A stretch of 64,000 nucleotides of DNA from Actinomadura rudentiformis (GTDB lineage Bacteria; Actinomycetota; Actinomycetes; Streptosporangiales; Streptosporangiaceae): the NCBI RefSeq assembly GCF_008923185.1, contig NZ_WBMT01000009.1, positions 62,001-126,000 on the forward strand. The letters are read 5' to 3'. The notes beneath the pieces are model-generated. The model was not told the DNA's origin and did no database searches. It was given only the letters and a program-made list of their open reading frames with translations. Shown one piece after another: positions 41,682 to 50,196 of the stretch. The first letter of the stretch is position 1; each line of letters begins with the position of its first letter. The position numbers and the translations under genes were made by a program.

Positions 41682-42181
41682 TGACAACCAGGCGCTTCAC
41701 CGCAGGCGACAAGGTGCGCGTCACCCTCGACGGCACCGTCACCCGCTACGGCGACGACGAGAAACTCACCGTCCAGTACCCGTCCGACCTCGGTTCGTGC
41801 GAAACCGACTTCGAACTCGGCGGGACACAGGTCAAGGCCCAGACCATCCCGCCGAGCGAAGAACTCGCACGCGACCAAGAGCAGGCACGGCAGCAGATCA
41901 TCCGAGCCGCACTTCGCCTCGCCGCCACCGAATGGGGCAACGGCAGGGAATCGGCCGGAGCGTCGATGGACCTGGACTTCGCTCACGACCAGTTCGACGA
42001 AGCGCTCGCCCGCTACGTCGACCTCGCCGACGCCTGGGCGGGCACGAGCTCGACCGCCGTTACCTGCAGCGACTGTGGTGGCGACCTGATCAAGCACGGC
42101 GACAGCGACGTCTGGAGCCACCTGTCCTCGCCCGAGCCCGATCACCTCCCCACTCCCGCCAAGTATGCCGGGGGCCGGTGA
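41681..42181 (+). CDS. hypothetical protein with C-x2-C motif
   Basis: ATG 41681; 166 residues. An SH3-like beta N-terminus (TAGDKVRVTLDGTVTRYGDD), helical middle, and CSDCGGDLIKHGDSDVWSH near the end (possible half zinc site). No family recognised. Confidence 0.65.
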   Translation: MTTRRFTAGDKVRVTLDGTVTRYGDDEKLTVQYPSDLGSCETDFELGGTQVKAQTIPPSEELARDQEQARQQIIRAALRLAATEWGNGRESAGASMDLDFAHDQFDEALARYVDLADAWAGTSSTAVTCSDCGGDLIKHGDSDVWSHLSSPEPDHLPTPAKYAGGR

Positions 42182-42345
42182 TGGACGAGCAGGCGCTCAC
42201 CAGGTTCAGGCAGCGGGCCGTGAACGCGCTCGAAGAACTCGATGACGTCGGCGAGGTCTGGCCCGACCAGGCCGACCGCGGCTTCTACCGGGTCGAACTC
42301 CTCGACGGCTCCGACCTCGACGTCCAGATCCGCCCCGCCTCCTGA
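42181..42345 (+). CDS. small acidic hypothetical protein
   Basis: ATG 42181, overlapping the previous stop; 54 residues, acidic alpha/beta (RFRQRAVNALEELDDVGEVW). No family recognised. Confidence 0.58.
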   Translation: MDEQALTRFRQRAVNALEELDDVGEVWPDQADRGFYRVELLDGSDLDVQIRPAS

Positions 42346-42373
42346 CCCCTCCGACCACAACAGCACACAGACC

Positions 42374-42413
42374 GGCCCCGCCACCGCGAGACCCCCTTGC
42401 CGGTGGCGGGGCC
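42374..42413 (+). terminator. hairpin upstream of the primase-helicase gene
   Basis: Perfect 13-bp G+C stem (42374-42386 with 42401-42413) with a 14-nt loop in the only sizeable gap before the replication gene. It could be a terminator or attenuator. Confidence 0.6.
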
Positions 42414-42431
42414 ATCCCCGACCCCGACGAC

Positions 42432-45113
42432 GTGACACGTGAGGTGCCAGTGCACGACGAGCCAGCCGCACCACCAGCCCAGCAGGCGCCCCAGCCGCAG
42501 ACGATCCTGGACGCCGCGCTGGCCTTCCACGCCGCGGGCTGCTCCGTCGTCCCCGCCCGCACCGACGGCAGCAAATCACCAGCCGCCTTCTGGAAACTCC
42601 ACCAAGAGATCCGCGCCGACACCACACAGATCCAACGCTGGTTCACCCTCAGCGACCTCGACGGCTTCGGCGTCATCACCGGCCAGATCAGCGCACCCGA
42701 AGGCGCCTACCTCGAACTCCTCGAACTCGAAGGCCGCGCCGTCCGCGAAGGACTCATTGAGGCCTACCACCAGCACCTCGCCGACCACGGCCTCACCGAC
42801 CTATGGCACCGCATCACTAGCGGCTACCTCGAAGCCACCCCCTCCGGCGGCCTGCACATCCTCTACCGGGTCAAAACCGACGAGCGACGCGGCAACACCA
42901 AACTCGCCCGCAGGCCCGCCACCCCGGAAGAACTCGCAGCCTGGAAGGCACAGCAGCAGACCGAGATCGATGCCGAGCAAGACGAGAACAAGAAGGCCAA
43001 ACGGCAGGCCGCGCTCGACAGGATCACCGAAGGCCACCAGGTCCCGCAGGTGCTCATCGAAACCCGCGGCGAAGGCGGCTTCACCGTCACCGCGCCATCA
43101 GCCGGCCGCACCCACCCCAGCGGGAAGCCATGGGCGCTGCTCGGTGGTGGTCCAGCCTCGATCGCCGACATCAGCGAAGAGGAACGCGACGCGCTGCACG
43201 CCATCGCCTCCCTCCTCGACGTCATGCCCGCCCCCACTGCCCCGGCCGCGCGGCCCTCAGCGAGGCCCTCGCGGACGAACGAGGCCGGGCGGCGGCCAGG
43301 GGATGAGTTCAACGAGAAAGCCTCCTGGGCGGAGATCCTGGAGCCGCACGGCTGGCGGCGCACCCGCAGCTACGGCGACGCCATCGGCTGGTGCCGGCCA
43401 GGCAAGTCCGGACACCACGTCTCCGCAACCACAGGGCGTAACGCCGCCGACAACCTGTACGTGTTCTCGTCCAGCACCGTGTTCGAGACCGAGAAGGTGT
43501 ACAGCAAATTCGAAGCATGGACGCTGCTTGAGCACGGCGGGGACTTCAGCGCGGCGGCACGGGAGCTCGCCGCACGGGGCTACGGCGACCCGCCTCCTCG
43601 CGGGGACGAAGGCCTGCACGAACTCATCGCCGACTACGAGCCGTCCAGGCATGGACCGTTCGGGCCCGACAACCCACGACCGGGCATAGCCGGGGGAGTA
43701 GACGGCAATCTCGCCACCGTCCACCAGCTCAACCCCGACGAGCAGCCGCGCCTGCAGGTCGTCGAAGAGCGCACCCACCAGTTCTCCGACGACCGCAACG
43801 CGCTCGCCCTCGTCGAGAGGTTCGGAGAGCAGATCCGCTACTGCCCCGACCGCGGGCGCTGGCTCCACTGGACCGACACCCAATGGAAATGGTGTGAGCA
43901 GGGCGGTGGGATCGTCCGCGAGTTCGCCCGGCGCATCGCCCGATCGCTGCCCACCGAGAACCTCGTACAGCAACGCTTCAAGCAGTCGAGCCTGTCGGCC
44001 CGCGGCATCAACGCCGCCGTCCTGCTCGCCCAGACCGACGAACGCGTCGTCGTACCGATCACCGATCTCGACGCCCACCCCTTCGACCTCAACACCCCGA
44101 ACGGCGTCGTCAACCTCGAAACCGGCGACATCAAACCCTGCATGCCCGAACGCATGCACACCCGGCTCGCTGCCGCCACACCCAACTCAGACATGCCCAC
44201 ACCACTTTGGGACCGGTTCCTCGCCGACACCTTCGGCGGCGACACCGAAATGATCGCGTTCGTCCAGCGGCTCGCCGGCTACAGCGCCTCCGCCGACGTC
44301 CGGCACCATCTGTTGCCCTTTCCGCACGGCGGCGGGCAGAACGGCAAGAGCGTCCTCATGGACGTCCTGCGCGCCCTCCTCGGCGACTACGCCACCACCG
44401 CGCCACCCGGCTTCCTCATGGAAGGCAAACACGAACACTCCGCCGAAGTCGCACGGCTCCAAGGCGTCCGACTCGTCGTCGCCTCCGAGGTCAACCAGAA
44501 CAGCCGATTCGACGAAGCCAAGCTGAAAGAACTCACCGGCGGCGACACCCTCACCGCCCGGTTCATGCGCCAAGACTTCTTCACCTTCCAGCCCACTCAC
44601 CATTTGTGGCTCATGGCCAATCACAAGCCGCAGGTGAAAGCAGGCGGTGACTCCTTCTGGCGACGGCTGCGGCTCATCCCTTTCAACTATCGCGTCCCCG
44701 ACGACAAAAAGATCGAGAACCTTGCCGGGCTGCTTGTCTCCGAAGAGGGGCCCGGCATTCTGGCCTGGATGGTCGCGGGCGCCGTTGACGTCTTCTCTGG
44801 AGGCCTGCGCGAGCCCGAGTCGGTCATGGCCGAGACGCGCGCTTACGCGGCTGAAGAGGACCAGCTCGGCCGGTTCCTGGAAGAGCGATGCCATGTCGGC
44901 GGAGGACAGCAGGTCCGCGTTGAGAGCCGTCTGCTGCGCGCCTCCTACGAGCAGTGGTGCCACACCGAAGGCGAGCAGGCGCTCTCCTCGTCGCCCCTCG
45001 GGCGGGAGCTGAAGCTGCGGGGGATCGACCTCGTCAAGTCCAACGGCAAGCGGTTTTACACCAACGTGGGCCTGCTCCGCACGGATGACGACGACAGGTG
45101 GGACGAGCGATGA
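42432..45113 (+). CDS. bifunctional primase-helicase (D5-type replication protein)
   Basis: 893 residues from GTG 42432; a GTG at 42450 with GAGG just upstream may be the true start. The N-terminal third (about 20-260) resembles bifunctional primase/polymerase domains (HAAGCSVVPARTDGSKSPA, TPSGGLHILYRV). The C-terminal half is a D5/superfamily 3 helicase: Walker A GGGQNGKSVLMDVL (about 637), VVASEVNQNSRFDEAKLKEL with the Walker B region, and LWLMANHKPQV. This should be the prophage's replication initiator-primase-helicase, and it abuts the iteron cluster at 45135-45355. Confidence 0.88.
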   Translation: MTREVPVHDEPAAPPAQQAPQPQTILDAALAFHAAGCSVVPARTDGSKSPAAFWKLHQEIRADTTQIQRWFTLSDLDGFGVITGQISAPEGAYLELLELEGRAVREGLIEAYHQHLADHGLTDLWHRITSGYLEATPSGGLHILYRVKTDERRGNTKLARRPATPEELAAWKAQQQTEIDAEQDENKKAKRQAALDRITEGHQVPQVLIETRGEGGFTVTAPSAGRTHPSGKPWALLGGGPASIADISEEERDALHAIASLLDVMPAPTAPAARPSARPSRTNEAGRRPGDEFNEKASWAEILEPHGWRRTRSYGDAIGWCRPGKSGHHVSATTGRNAADNLYVFSSSTVFETEKVYSKFEAWTLLEHGGDFSAAARELAARGYGDPPPRGDEGLHELIADYEPSRHGPFGPDNPRPGIAGGVDGNLATVHQLNPDEQPRLQVVEERTHQFSDDRNALALVERFGEQIRYCPDRGRWLHWTDTQWKWCEQGGGIVREFARRIARSLPTENLVQQRFKQSSLSARGINAAVLLAQTDERVVVPITDLDAHPFDLNTPNGVVNLETGDIKPCMPERMHTRLAAATPNSDMPTPLWDRFLADTFGGDTEMIAFVQRLAGYSASADVRHHLLPFPHGGGQNGKSVLMDVLRALLGDYATTAPPGFLMEGKHEHSAEVARLQGVRLVVASEVNQNSRFDEAKLKELTGGDTLTARFMRQDFFTFQPTHHLWLMANHKPQVKAGGDSFWRRLRLIPFNYRVPDDKKIENLAGLLVSEEGPGILAWMVAGAVDVFSGGLREPESVMAETRAYAAEEDQLGRFLEERCHVGGGQQVRVESRLLRASYEQWCHTEGEQALSSSPLGRELKLRGIDLVKSNGKRFYTNVGLLRTDDDDRWDER

Positions 45114-45427
45114 CCGATCTCTCAACGTTGAGACAGTGCCCCCACAGTGCCCCCAAAGTGCCCCCGAAAGTGCCCCCAACGAAGGGTGCCTTTTCGCAGG
45201 TCACCCGGTATGCAGTGCCCCCAGTGCCCCTAATCTCCGGGTTCCCGTATATACACGCGCACGCACACGCGCATGTTCGGGTCATATATGGCGTGGGGGC
45301 ACTGGGGGCACTGAAACTCGCTGACCTGCGGAAACTAAGGGCACATGGGGGCACTGCACCCGCCCTGCCTATCCGACCTGTGGATAACCATGCTTCCCTG
45401 TGGATAGCTGGCGGGTGGTCGCGATGA
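45110..45427 (+). CDS. doubtful ORF covering the iteron cluster
   Basis: ATG 45110 overlaps the primase TGA and its stop overlaps the next gene's ATG, so it fits the coupled chain. The 105-residue translation is low-complexity in register with the repeats (APKVPPKVPP, HAHAHAH, GALGAL) and shows no fold. It may be translated only to couple the flanking genes, with the DNA being the functional element. Confidence 0.35.
   Translation: MTDLSTLRQCPHSAPKVPPKVPPTKGAFSQVTRYAVPPVPLISGFPYIHAHAHAHVRVIYGVGALGALKLADLRKLRAHGGTAPALPIRPVDNHASLWIAGGWSR
45135..45355. other. candidate replication origin: nine AGTGCCCCC iterons around an A+T-rich core
   Basis: AGTGCCCCC occurs rightward at 45135, 45146, 45157, 45169, 45214 and 45223 (last copy ends in T) and as GGGGGCACT leftward at 45295, 45304 and 45347. 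The first four are spaced 11, 11 and 12 bp. Between the two groups is a CA/TG- and TA-rich stretch with TATATA near 45248 and CATATATG near 45283. It lies directly behind the primase-helicase gene, the classic place for a phage origin. GCTGACCTGCGGAAAC lies inside at 45320-45335. Confidence 0.75.
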
Positions 45428-45798
45428 CCGCCCCCGCGTGGCTCCTCCGCCAGACCGGCGGCGTCTTCCGCACCGCCATCCTCGGCCGCTGCCCCCGATG
45501 CTACGCCCCGATCCTCACCGGCCTCGACGACGACAACGCCGCCCGCACCGCCCGCGCCGACCCCACCCCCATCACCCCCCTCGGCGAAGCCGTCGCGCTG
45601 CTCGCCGGCCGCGCCACCTACGACCTCCTCGCCCCCTACGGGCGACGCGAACTATGGCGCCGCGACCAATGGCACATCAGCGGCGCACGCAAACACCCGG
45701 TGCTGCCCGAGCACCGCTGCGGGCAGCCTCTTGACGCACACATCGAAACCATCCAGGCGGGCGCGCGTTATGTGTCGCCCGCCGAGCCGCCGTTCTAG
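45424..45798 (+). CDS. hypothetical protein with zinc-ribbon-like Cys
   Basis: ATG 45424; 124 residues. CPRCYAPILTGLDDDNAART near the start and EHRCGQPLD near the end form a possible zinc ribbon. Small proteins of this type follow replication genes in many actinophages; function unknown. Confidence 0.66.
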   Translation: MTAPAWLLRQTGGVFRTAILGRCPRCYAPILTGLDDDNAARTARADPTPITPLGEAVALLAGRATYDLLAPYGRRELWRRDQWHISGARKHPVLPEHRCGQPLDAHIETIQAGARYVSPAEPPF

Positions 45799-45810
45799 AA
45801 AGGAAAGCGA

Positions 45811-46443
45811 GTGACGCGCATCTGTTTTCTCGACACCGAGACCACCGGCCTCGGCCGTGACGATGACATCTGGGAGTTCGCCGCCATTGTTCGCGAGCCC
45901 GACGGTGCCGAGTGGGAATACCACATGTTCATCCAGCACGACACTCAGCGCTGCGCCCGGCTCCCCGAGGAATTCCTCACCGACCATCGAGCGCGGTTTC
46001 CGATCTCCGGCGACGCCGACTGGCATCCCGACGTCCGATCAAGGAAGGGGGCCGCATACGAAATCGCCAACATTCTCTCCGGCGGCCCGCACATCGTCGG
46101 CGCCGTCCCGAGCTTCGACACAGAGCGGATCGCCCTGCTGCTGCGACGCTTCGGCCTGGAACCCGATTGGCACTACCACCTGATCGACGTCGAGACGATG
46201 GCGGTGGGCTGGCTGAACGGGGTAGCCGCACGAGTGACGGACGAAGCCCTCATGGACGGCCATGAAGCTCCGGCGCTCGACCGATCGCGCTTGGCGCCGC
46301 CATGGGATTCCAATGCCATCGCGCGCGCGATCGGAGTCGACCCGGACGCTTACGAGCGACATACCGCCATGGGCGACGTCCGCTGGGTCCGCGCCCAGTA
46401 CGACGCCATCACCTCCAACGGACCCAAGGAGCTGAGCCGATGA
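45811..46443 (+). CDS. DnaQ-like DEDDh 3'-5' exonuclease
   Basis: GTG 45811 after AAAGGAAAGCGA; 210 residues. FLDTETTGLG gives the first Asp and Glu, AVPSFDTERI the second Asp, and YERHTAMGDVRWV the His and last Asp, so all DEDDh positions are filled. It probably proofreads or trims DNA during phage replication. A 4-bp overlap joins it to the next gene. Confidence 0.85.
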   Translation: MTRICFLDTETTGLGRDDDIWEFAAIVREPDGAEWEYHMFIQHDTQRCARLPEEFLTDHRARFPISGDADWHPDVRSRKGAAYEIANILSGGPHIVGAVPSFDTERIALLLRRFGLEPDWHYHLIDVETMAVGWLNGVAARVTDEALMDGHEAPALDRSRLAPPWDSNAIARAIGVDPDAYERHTAMGDVRWVRAQYDAITSNGPKELSR

Positions 46444-46943
46444 GCAACGTCGAAGTCATCCCAACTCCGCCACCCGGCGACGAACTGCGTCCAGAAACCG
46501 CCTCCGTCGACAACACAAGCCTCGTCGCCGACGACTGGCGGCCCGCCGAGCGTGACAAGGCCTGGAGACTCGCCACAGCCCCCGACGGCGCCACGCCCGC
46601 CACGGCCCCAAGCGGCACCCAGTCCGCCGATGATCTGGACTGGCGGCCCGTCGGCTACGGCGCCGGCATGGAGCTTCTTGTCGACGTGCTCGCGGAGCGC
46701 GGCTGCGACAGCGAACACTGCGCGCGCCATCACCAGCGCCTCGACATGCCAAGCCGGTGCTGCTGCGGTGGCGACTGGCCCGGCGCCATGGTGTGCCACC
46801 CGTGCCGCAACCCCGGCCACGACGGCGCCGACTGTGCTGACGGGCCTGAGCCGGAGGGCGGCTACGGCGGCGGCCGGTGGTGCAACTGCGCGCATAAGCC
46901 GAGCAGCACAGGACTGGTCAAGACCGGGGGAGAAGCATCATGA
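46440..46943 (+). CDS. Cys-rich hypothetical protein
   Basis: ATG 46440; 167 residues. Disordered N-terminal half, then a Cys/His-rich segment (CDSEHCARHHQRLDMPSRCC, CHPCRNPGHDGADC) likely to bind two zinc ions. No family recognised. Confidence 0.66.
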   Translation: MSNVEVIPTPPPGDELRPETASVDNTSLVADDWRPAERDKAWRLATAPDGATPATAPSGTQSADDLDWRPVGYGAGMELLVDVLAERGCDSEHCARHHQRLDMPSRCCCGGDWPGAMVCHPCRNPGHDGADCADGPEPEGGYGGGRWCNCAHKPSSTGLVKTGGEAS

Positions 46944-47404
46944 CGCGCTACGCCGAACGCACCGAGGTCAGCTCAGAGAAGAGCCGATCCGAGATCGAGA
47001 AGACCCTGCGCCGCTACGGCGCCACCGCCTTCGCGTACGGCTGGCAGGGCCTTGAAGCAACCGTCATGTTCGAGCTCGCCGACCGACGCATCCGCTTTGC
47101 GATCCCGATGCCCGACCCCGCCGACGGTCAGTTCGTCCTCACGCCGACCGGGCGAGAGCGCAGCCAGGCGGCGGCCGAGAAGGAGTACGAGCAGGCCGTC
47201 CGGCAGAGTTGGCGGGCGCTTGCCCTTGTCATCAAGGCCAAGCTCGAAGCGGTCGACGCCAAGATCTCCACTGTCGAGGACGAGTTCCTCGCACACGTCG
47301 TCCTGCCCGACGGCTCGACGGTCGGCGATTGGGTGGCGCCGCAGCTTCAAGTCGCCTATTCGCAGGGGCAGATGCCTGCTCTGTTGCCTGGCGGCGGGTC
47401 ATGA
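46940..47404 (+). CDS. hypothetical protein
   Basis: ATG 46940; 154 residues. Alpha/beta N-terminus (TVMFELADRRIRFAIPMPDP), long helix (ALALVIKAKLEAVDAKISTV) and an acidic end. It resembles small conserved phage proteins of unknown role. Coupled on both sides. Confidence 0.7.
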   Translation: MTRYAERTEVSSEKSRSEIEKTLRRYGATAFAYGWQGLEATVMFELADRRIRFAIPMPDPADGQFVLTPTGRERSQAAAEKEYEQAVRQSWRALALVIKAKLEAVDAKISTVEDEFLAHVVLPDGSTVGDWVAPQLQVAYSQGQMPALLPGGGS

Positions 47405-47925
47405 CGATCGAGACCGACTGGCCGTACGACGCCATTCAGGACGACCCGCTCACCGCACTGCGCATCCCCGTCATCACCAGCGCCTACCCGCGCTGGGCGT
47501 ACATCGTGGCGTTCGACCTCGACAGCATCGACGGCGCCACCGAGCGGCCCGACGAACGCGAGGCCGCGATGCTCCGGTCATTCCTGGACCAGTACATCGA
47601 CTACTGGTACGGCGACAACTGGTTCCGTCGGCAGATGCTCGATCGTCCCTTCGACATCGACGGTGGCGCCAACGGTGTCATCTTCCGCAAGTGGGGGCCG
47701 GACGACTGGGGCTTTCGGCGCCGCTCCTGGCAGTACGGGCCGACGTTCGTGCCCGAGCACCCCGTCATCCGGGGGCGCTGCGAAGGGACGAAGCGGGCGC
47801 GCGGGCCGTGGACGCTGGAGCAGGTCATGGACTACGCGCACACGATCAGCGGTGATGGGCCGTCGGATGCGTGGTTGACCTGGAAGGCGAAGCACCCGGA
47901 CGTGTTCGGCGGAGGTGCACCATGA
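47401..47925 (+). CDS. hypothetical protein, aromatic-rich
   Basis: ATG 47401; 174 residues, with many Trp/Tyr (FLDQYIDYWYGDNWFRRQML) and an RRSWQYGPTFVPEHPVIRGR segment. No family recognised; coupled on both sides by 4-bp overlaps. Confidence 0.66.
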   Translation: MTIETDWPYDAIQDDPLTALRIPVITSAYPRWAYIVAFDLDSIDGATERPDEREAAMLRSFLDQYIDYWYGDNWFRRQMLDRPFDIDGGANGVIFRKWGPDDWGFRRRSWQYGPTFVPEHPVIRGRCEGTKRARGPWTLEQVMDYAHTISGDGPSDAWLTWKAKHPDVFGGGAP

Positions 47926-48620
47926 CAACTGCGCCGCCGAGGGATGGTCGTGACACCAAGCCTGCCCCCGACCTTGAGGGTTGTGTGAAGAAACACTGTC
48001 ACGGGCGACGTCGTGACGGGTCAGGAAAGGCGTGTCACCGTCCTGCGGGGTGGGGCACTGATCATGTCGGCATCGGGGCCTGCAAGCTGCACGGTGGATC
48101 GACGGCGACGCACAAGACCGCTGCACGCGAGGAGAAGGCACGGCAGGCCGTCGTGACATATGGACTGCCGCGCGAGGTCGACCCCGGGCAGGCGCTCCTC
48201 GAAGAGGTGCACCGCACCGCCGGCCACGTCGCATGGCTCGGGATGCGCGTCGCCGAGCTGGAGGAGTCCGAACTCGTCTGGGGCGTGGTCGAGGAGACCG
48301 ACAAGCCGCCCTCGTACGGTGATGACGGGGAGCTGCGCGGTGGCGGTTTGGAGACCAAGCGCAAGGCGGTGCCGCACGCGTACGTGACGCTGTATGGCCA
48401 GGAGCGGGACCGTCTCGCGCGGGTGGCGAAGGCGGCGATCGACGCTGGCGTGTCCGAGCGCGTGGTCGCGGTGTACGAGCAGGTCGCGACGGCGTATGTG
48501 CAGGTGCTGGAGCGGGTGCTGGACCGTCTGGAGTTGAGTGAGGCGCAGCGGCGGCAGGTGCCGGAGGTCGTGCAGGGGGAGTTGCGGGCGATCGCCGGCG
48601 GGCAGGGGAGCGCGGCATGA
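47922..48620 (+). CDS. probable terminase small-subunit-like protein
   Basis: ATG 47922, GGAGGTG upstream; 232 residues. An N-terminal Cys/His segment (GKACHRPAGWGTDHVGIGAC then KLHGGST) is a signature of actinophage proteins often annotated as terminase small subunit. The middle is helical with a coiled coil, and the C-terminus is YVQVLERVLDRLELSEAQRR. The large subunit is 6.8 kb away, so the role is less certain than usual. Confidence 0.6.
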   Translation: MTTAPPRDGRDTKPAPDLEGCVKKHCHGRRRDGSGKACHRPAGWGTDHVGIGACKLHGGSTATHKTAAREEKARQAVVTYGLPREVDPGQALLEEVHRTAGHVAWLGMRVAELEESELVWGVVEETDKPPSYGDDGELRGGGLETKRKAVPHAYVTLYGQERDRLARVAKAAIDAGVSERVVAVYEQVATAYVQVLERVLDRLELSEAQRRQVPEVVQGELRAIAGGQGSAA

Positions 48621-48667
48621 CCGCCATCACCACGAACAGGGAGGGATCCGATGAAGCTTCTGGCTGA
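48617..48667 (+). CDS. possible 16-codon bridging ORF
   Basis: ATG 48617 overlaps the previous TGA; it reads MTAITTNREGSDEASG and stops inside the next gene, whose ribosome binding site (GGGAGGGATCCG) it covers. It may maintain coupling. Confidence 0.3.
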   Translation: MTAITTNREGSDEASG

Positions 48668-48944
48668 GATCGACGGTGAGCTCGTCCAGCTCGACGACTG
48701 CGACTGGGTTCTCTGGGCGCCTTGCGGATGCGCCATCGGCGTCGTGGTCGCCCGTCATACGCCCACCGAAGACGCCGCATGGAAGGAGTTCTATCCGACC
48801 AAGCGCGAGCGTGAGTCCAAGCAGCGGAAGGGCTACCGGATGGAGCTCGTCACTCATGCTCGTTGGCGTGACGAGATCTCCGACCTCATGCGGGCCGCAT
48901 GCTCGCACACGGCCACTGCCAGTGCGCGAGGTGAGGCGCCGTGA
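48651..48944 (+). CDS. small hypothetical protein
   Basis: ATG 48651 with AGGGAGG upstream; 97 residues. Acidic beta-rich start (LAEIDGELVQLDDCDWVLWA) with CGC, then a charged helix. No family recognised. Confidence 0.66.
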   Translation: MKLLAEIDGELVQLDDCDWVLWAPCGCAIGVVVARHTPTEDAAWKEFYPTKRERESKQRKGYRMELVTHARWRDEISDLMRAACSHTATASARGEAP

Positions 48945-49156
48945 TCGTCGATGTGGCCGTCCTCTATGCCCGCCGTCCCCGCTGGCACCGCACCCCCGAC
49001 ATGCCGCTGCCACCCGACCGGCCCATCGTGACGCGCACCTACGAGCGGCCCTGCGAGGTGAGCGAGGTGTGCGTGCTCGCCGACCTCGCCGCCTTGACCG
49101 CCGAGTCCGATCCACTCACCGCCGCACGGCGGCTGTTTGCTCCGGAGGGGAAATGA
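48941..49156 (+). CDS. small hypothetical protein
   Basis: GTG 48941, GAGGCG upstream; 71 residues, basic N-terminus and helical C-terminus (VLADLAALTAESDPLTAARR). No family recognised. Confidence 0.6.
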   Translation: MIVDVAVLYARRPRWHRTPDMPLPPDRPIVTRTYERPCEVSEVCVLADLAALTAESDPLTAARRLFAPEGK

Positions 49157-49731
49157 CAGATCATCTGCGCGACCGCAGGCACGCCCTGGTCTTCAACGCC
49201 ATCACACGCGGCCTGTCGCAAGCAGGCCGGTTCGTGGCGCTATCCGAGCGGAAAAGGATCGCCACGCTCGTCGGTGAGGCACTGGACGGAGAGGAGCTTG
49301 CTGCCCGTCCGGCTAGCGTCCCTGTGCGCGCGAACGGGGCTCGGTGCTGCGAGTTCCATAACACCAACTGCGAACCGCCGTCAGAGCTGTGCTGCCACAA
49401 ATGCAGCGAGGCCCGTCATCCGGAGCATCCGGTGGGTGCGGTGTGCGTGCTGGAGCGCGCACGGGCCAAGGAACTCCCCTCCGTCTTCGATGATGCGGGC
49501 GAGGTCGTGATCATCATTCAGCCCGACGTAAGCGGCTTTCGATCCGCTGTCGAGCGGTCCGAAATCGAGAAGCTCCGCCGCCAGGTGAACGGCTTCAGAG
49601 GCATGGCGGACACGTACCTGCGAGAGCGCAATGCCGCACATGCGGGAGTTGCTCAAGGCCGAGGAGATCATCGAGCGACTGTGCAGCGACCGCGAGGCGG
49701 GGCAGCGCATGGTCAAGGCTGCGCTCACTGA
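49153..49731 (+). CDS. coiled-coil protein, probably frameshifted at its 3' end
   Basis: ATG 49153, GGAGGGG upstream; 192 residues. Residues 1-160 read as a real protein with two Cys clusters (CCEFHNTNC, CCHKC) and the start of a coiled coil (EIEKLRRQVNGFRGMADTYL). The last 35 residues (GVAQGRGDHRATVQRPRGGA) are an out-of-frame reading of the next ORF. A 101-bp overlap is unlike the 4-bp overlaps elsewhere here. An indel near 49,640 probably split one gene (49153-50014) in two. Confidence 0.6.
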   Translation: MTDHLRDRRHALVFNAITRGLSQAGRFVALSERKRIATLVGEALDGEELAARPASVPVRANGARCCEFHNTNCEPPSELCCHKCSEARHPEHPVGAVCVLERARAKELPSVFDDAGEVVIIIQPDVSGFRSAVERSEIEKLRRQVNGFRGMADTYLRERNAAHAGVAQGRGDHRATVQRPRGGAAHGQGCAH

Positions 49732-50014
49732 CCAGCGTGAGCGCGCCGAGCAGGCTGAGGCCGCTATTGGGCGGGTGTGGCGCCTATGCGAGATGACCAT
49801 CGCCTCGTCCTGCCGCGTCCAGGCCATCGACCAGGCCCGCGACACTCTCGCCGCCCTCGACCAGCAGGACAGGCGACCGCGCTGCCCCCGATGCGGCGAG
49901 GGGCGTCTGGTCAAGGCGGTCCTGAACGAGCCATCCACATTTTCGTGCGGACACCAAGACTTCAGCGCCGACCTGCGCGCCAACCTTGACGGCCCGAAGG
50001 AGTCGACTCAGTGA
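49631..50014 (+). CDS. coiled-coil/zinc-ribbon protein, likely the 3' part of a frameshifted gene
   Basis: ATG 49631; 127 residues. It opens in mid coiled coil (RELLKAEEIIERLCSDREAG, LTDQRERAEQAEAAIGRVWR) and ends with a zinc ribbon CPRCGEG...FSCGHQD. No ribosome binding site precedes its ATG. It completes the coiled coil begun by the previous ORF. Confidence 0.6.
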   Translation: MPHMRELLKAEEIIERLCSDREAGQRMVKAALTDQRERAEQAEAAIGRVWRLCEMTIASSCRVQAIDQARDTLAALDQQDRRPRCPRCGEGRLVKAVLNEPSTFSCGHQDFSADLRANLDGPKESTQ

Positions 50015-50196
50015 ACGAACAGCCTCGCCGCCTGCACAGCGTCGACCGGCCACCCGTCCTGTACTCCGAGATCCGCCACCCCAGCGCACTGGAACTCCTC
50101 TGCCACACCGTGCGCCGTGCTGTCGCAGCCGTCACGGTGCTCGGTCTCGTGGTGGCGCCGCCGTTCATCGCCGCCGCGTACAGATGGGGCTTCTGA
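50011..50196 (+). CDS. small single-pass membrane protein
   Basis: GTG 50011 with AAGGAG upstream; 61 residues. A hydrophobic helix near the C-terminus (AVAAVTVLGLVVAPPFIAAA) follows a basic head. Function unknown. Confidence 0.62.
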   Translation: MNEQPRRLHSVDRPPVLYSEIRHPSALELLCHTVRRAVAAVTVLGLVVAPPFIAAAYRWGF

